The position numbers were made by a program, and so were the translations under genes. Below, in pieces: positions 63,161 through 64,000 of a stretch of DNA of 64,000 bases. This stretch comes from Beroe forskalii (Eukaryota > Ctenophora > Nuda > Beroida > Beroidae). Location of the stretch: NCBI GenBank assembly GCA_011033025.1, contig WFMF01000693.1, positions 1-64,000 on the forward strand. Direction: 5' to 3'. Position 1 is the stretch's first letter, and each line of letters opens with the position of its first letter. The notes under the pieces were generated by a model, which did no database searches, was not told where the DNA came from, and was given only the letters and a program-made list of their open reading frames with translations.

Positions 63161-63165
63161 CTCAG

Positions 63166-63278
63166 ATTTGTTTTTCTACCTCTCCATCGCCAATACCCTA
63201 AAACTCTACATCAACATCTTTCTGGGCCACACCTTCTCCTTCGTGCCCCAAGTCCTTCACAGCATGAGTAGAATAGAG
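63166..63278 (+). CDS. Variant exon V5, right arm
   Basis: 113 nt, acceptor TTCCTCAG, donor GTAAAC, phase 1 to 0, ending FLGHTFSFVPQVLHSMSRIE. Predicted protein identical to the left-arm copy. Confidence 0.76.
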
Positions 63279-64000
63279 GTAAACAACTTTATGTGTGTAC
63301 CATCCTTAAGGATTAGAGTAAAGATAGTAATGCGGCAAAGAGCATGGGATAGTGACGTCATAATCAGAATTTAGAGTGATGAATTGATGACGTCATTGTC
63401 GTAGTTTAGAGTGATCAATTGTCGACGTTCAATCTTCAGTGAGAAGATCATTGAGCAGCTTAAAATGTTAGGCGTCTTAGAAAAATACTTTCACCTACAT
63501 TCTTCTTTTCTTGAAATATATCTTTGAGTGTCTAACGTGTCTTTTAATGAAAATTTGTTTTTCATTGACTCTTGTACTGGATCCAATGTTACTCAATGTG
63601 ATTATTTTTATGTGTTCTTACTTCATGTGCATGTTCTTACTGAAGAGAAGTTTAGAGTATTTGTTCATGAAATGTGTAAGAAGTTCGTATGCAAGTGTCA
63701 AGTAATTCCATGTGTAATTTTACTGATGTGTTCATATATAATAGTACCACGTGACCATTTTTGTCCGATGCCTGTTGTCTATGATTATGTGTGTCAATTC
63801 ATCAAATTTTGTGTGTTTTATGTAAACTGAATGTTGATTCAAATATTTTATACCTATAAAGCATTCAAACATATTCTGTTAAATTATCATCAGATTGATT
63901 CCCCAGAATTTCAAAAACTAAAATTCATGCCTGAATGCCAAGATGTAATGACACTCTATAATAAACCCTCTCAGAATTTCTGAACGCGGACGAAATAACT
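63279..64000. other. Outer right arm, no gene seen
   Basis: TGACGTCA motifs at ~63355 and 63390, then AT-rich sequence matching 39325-39830 and 45240-45530. The open frames 63511-63830 are mirrored at 39498-39869 but start differently and contain arm-specific indels. No domain recognised. Confidence 0.45.

Larger units (their letters stand above)
58370..64000. repeat. Right arm of the giant inverted repeat
   Basis: Reverse-complement counterpart of ~39325-51390 without the 5.4-kb transposon cluster, so it preserves the empty site at ~63530 (GAGTGTCTAACGTGTCTTTT). It continues beyond the window. Confidence 0.88.

Overview
This is nuclear DNA from an animal, most likely a non-vertebrate metazoan with a repeat-rich and highly polymorphic genome. 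The evidence is short exons of 60-310 nt with GT-AG introns in consistent phase, animal protein families (BTB-Kelch, YTH domain, MRP/ABCC transporter), a Penelope-like reverse transcriptase, a LINE-type RNase H, and many fold-back and minisatellite repeats. I cannot name the species. There are no bacterial operons, RNA genes or CRISPR arrays that I can support.

Layout. (1) 1-7549: a complete 18-exon BTB-BACK-Kelch gene on the minus strand. All splice phases close, giving 818 codons plus stop. (2) 7550-14078: intergenic DNA with a Helitron-like element (about 8017-9532), a 2-kb fold-back element (9754-11804) and a GGTGTCAAGGATAA-type minisatellite. (3) 14079-16543, plus strand: the last five exons of a YTH-domain (m6A-reader type) gene. 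The splice donor of its Q-rich exon has been amplified into a ~0.75-kb minisatellite. (4) 19018-21000: a 19-bp minisatellite of about 100 copies. (5) 21919-35160, minus strand: NBD1-TMD2-NBD2 of an MRP4-like ABCC transporter. It carries a LINE fragment, a second Helitron-like copy, an amplified splice acceptor, a 31-bp tandem duplication that breaks one exon, and a duplicated NBD2 3' end joined through a stretch that looks like uncorrected long-read noise. (6) 36621-37535: a truncated Penelope-like RT. (7) About 39325-64000: a giant inverted repeat. The left arm is about 39.3-51.4 kb, interrupted by a nested ~5.4-kb transposon cluster. The right arm runs from about 58.4 kb past the window end, and the loop between them is ~7 kb. 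The loop holds a decayed AlkB-plus-SGNH element ORF split by another insertion.

The most interesting signal is in the palindrome. It contains nine copies of five paralogous mini-exons: four on both arms and one in the loop. Each has an AG acceptor and a GT donor, starts in phase 1 and ends in phase 0. Eight of the nine are exactly 113 nt long. They encode alternative versions of one transmembrane-helix segment ending in P-Q-x-x-H-x-x-x-R-[IM]-E, which I match to the end of the first membrane domain of MRP4-like ABCC proteins. The left-arm copies lie upstream of, and in the same orientation as, the NBD1 exons at 35 kb. Because 113 is not a multiple of three, only one exon at a time can keep frame. 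This is what a mutually exclusive exon cassette would look like, here swapping a transporter helix. Tandem repeats, mostly pyrimidine-rich, sit immediately upstream of every variant exon. The main alternative is a set of dead tandem exon duplicates, or haplotype or assembly artefacts in the inverted arms.
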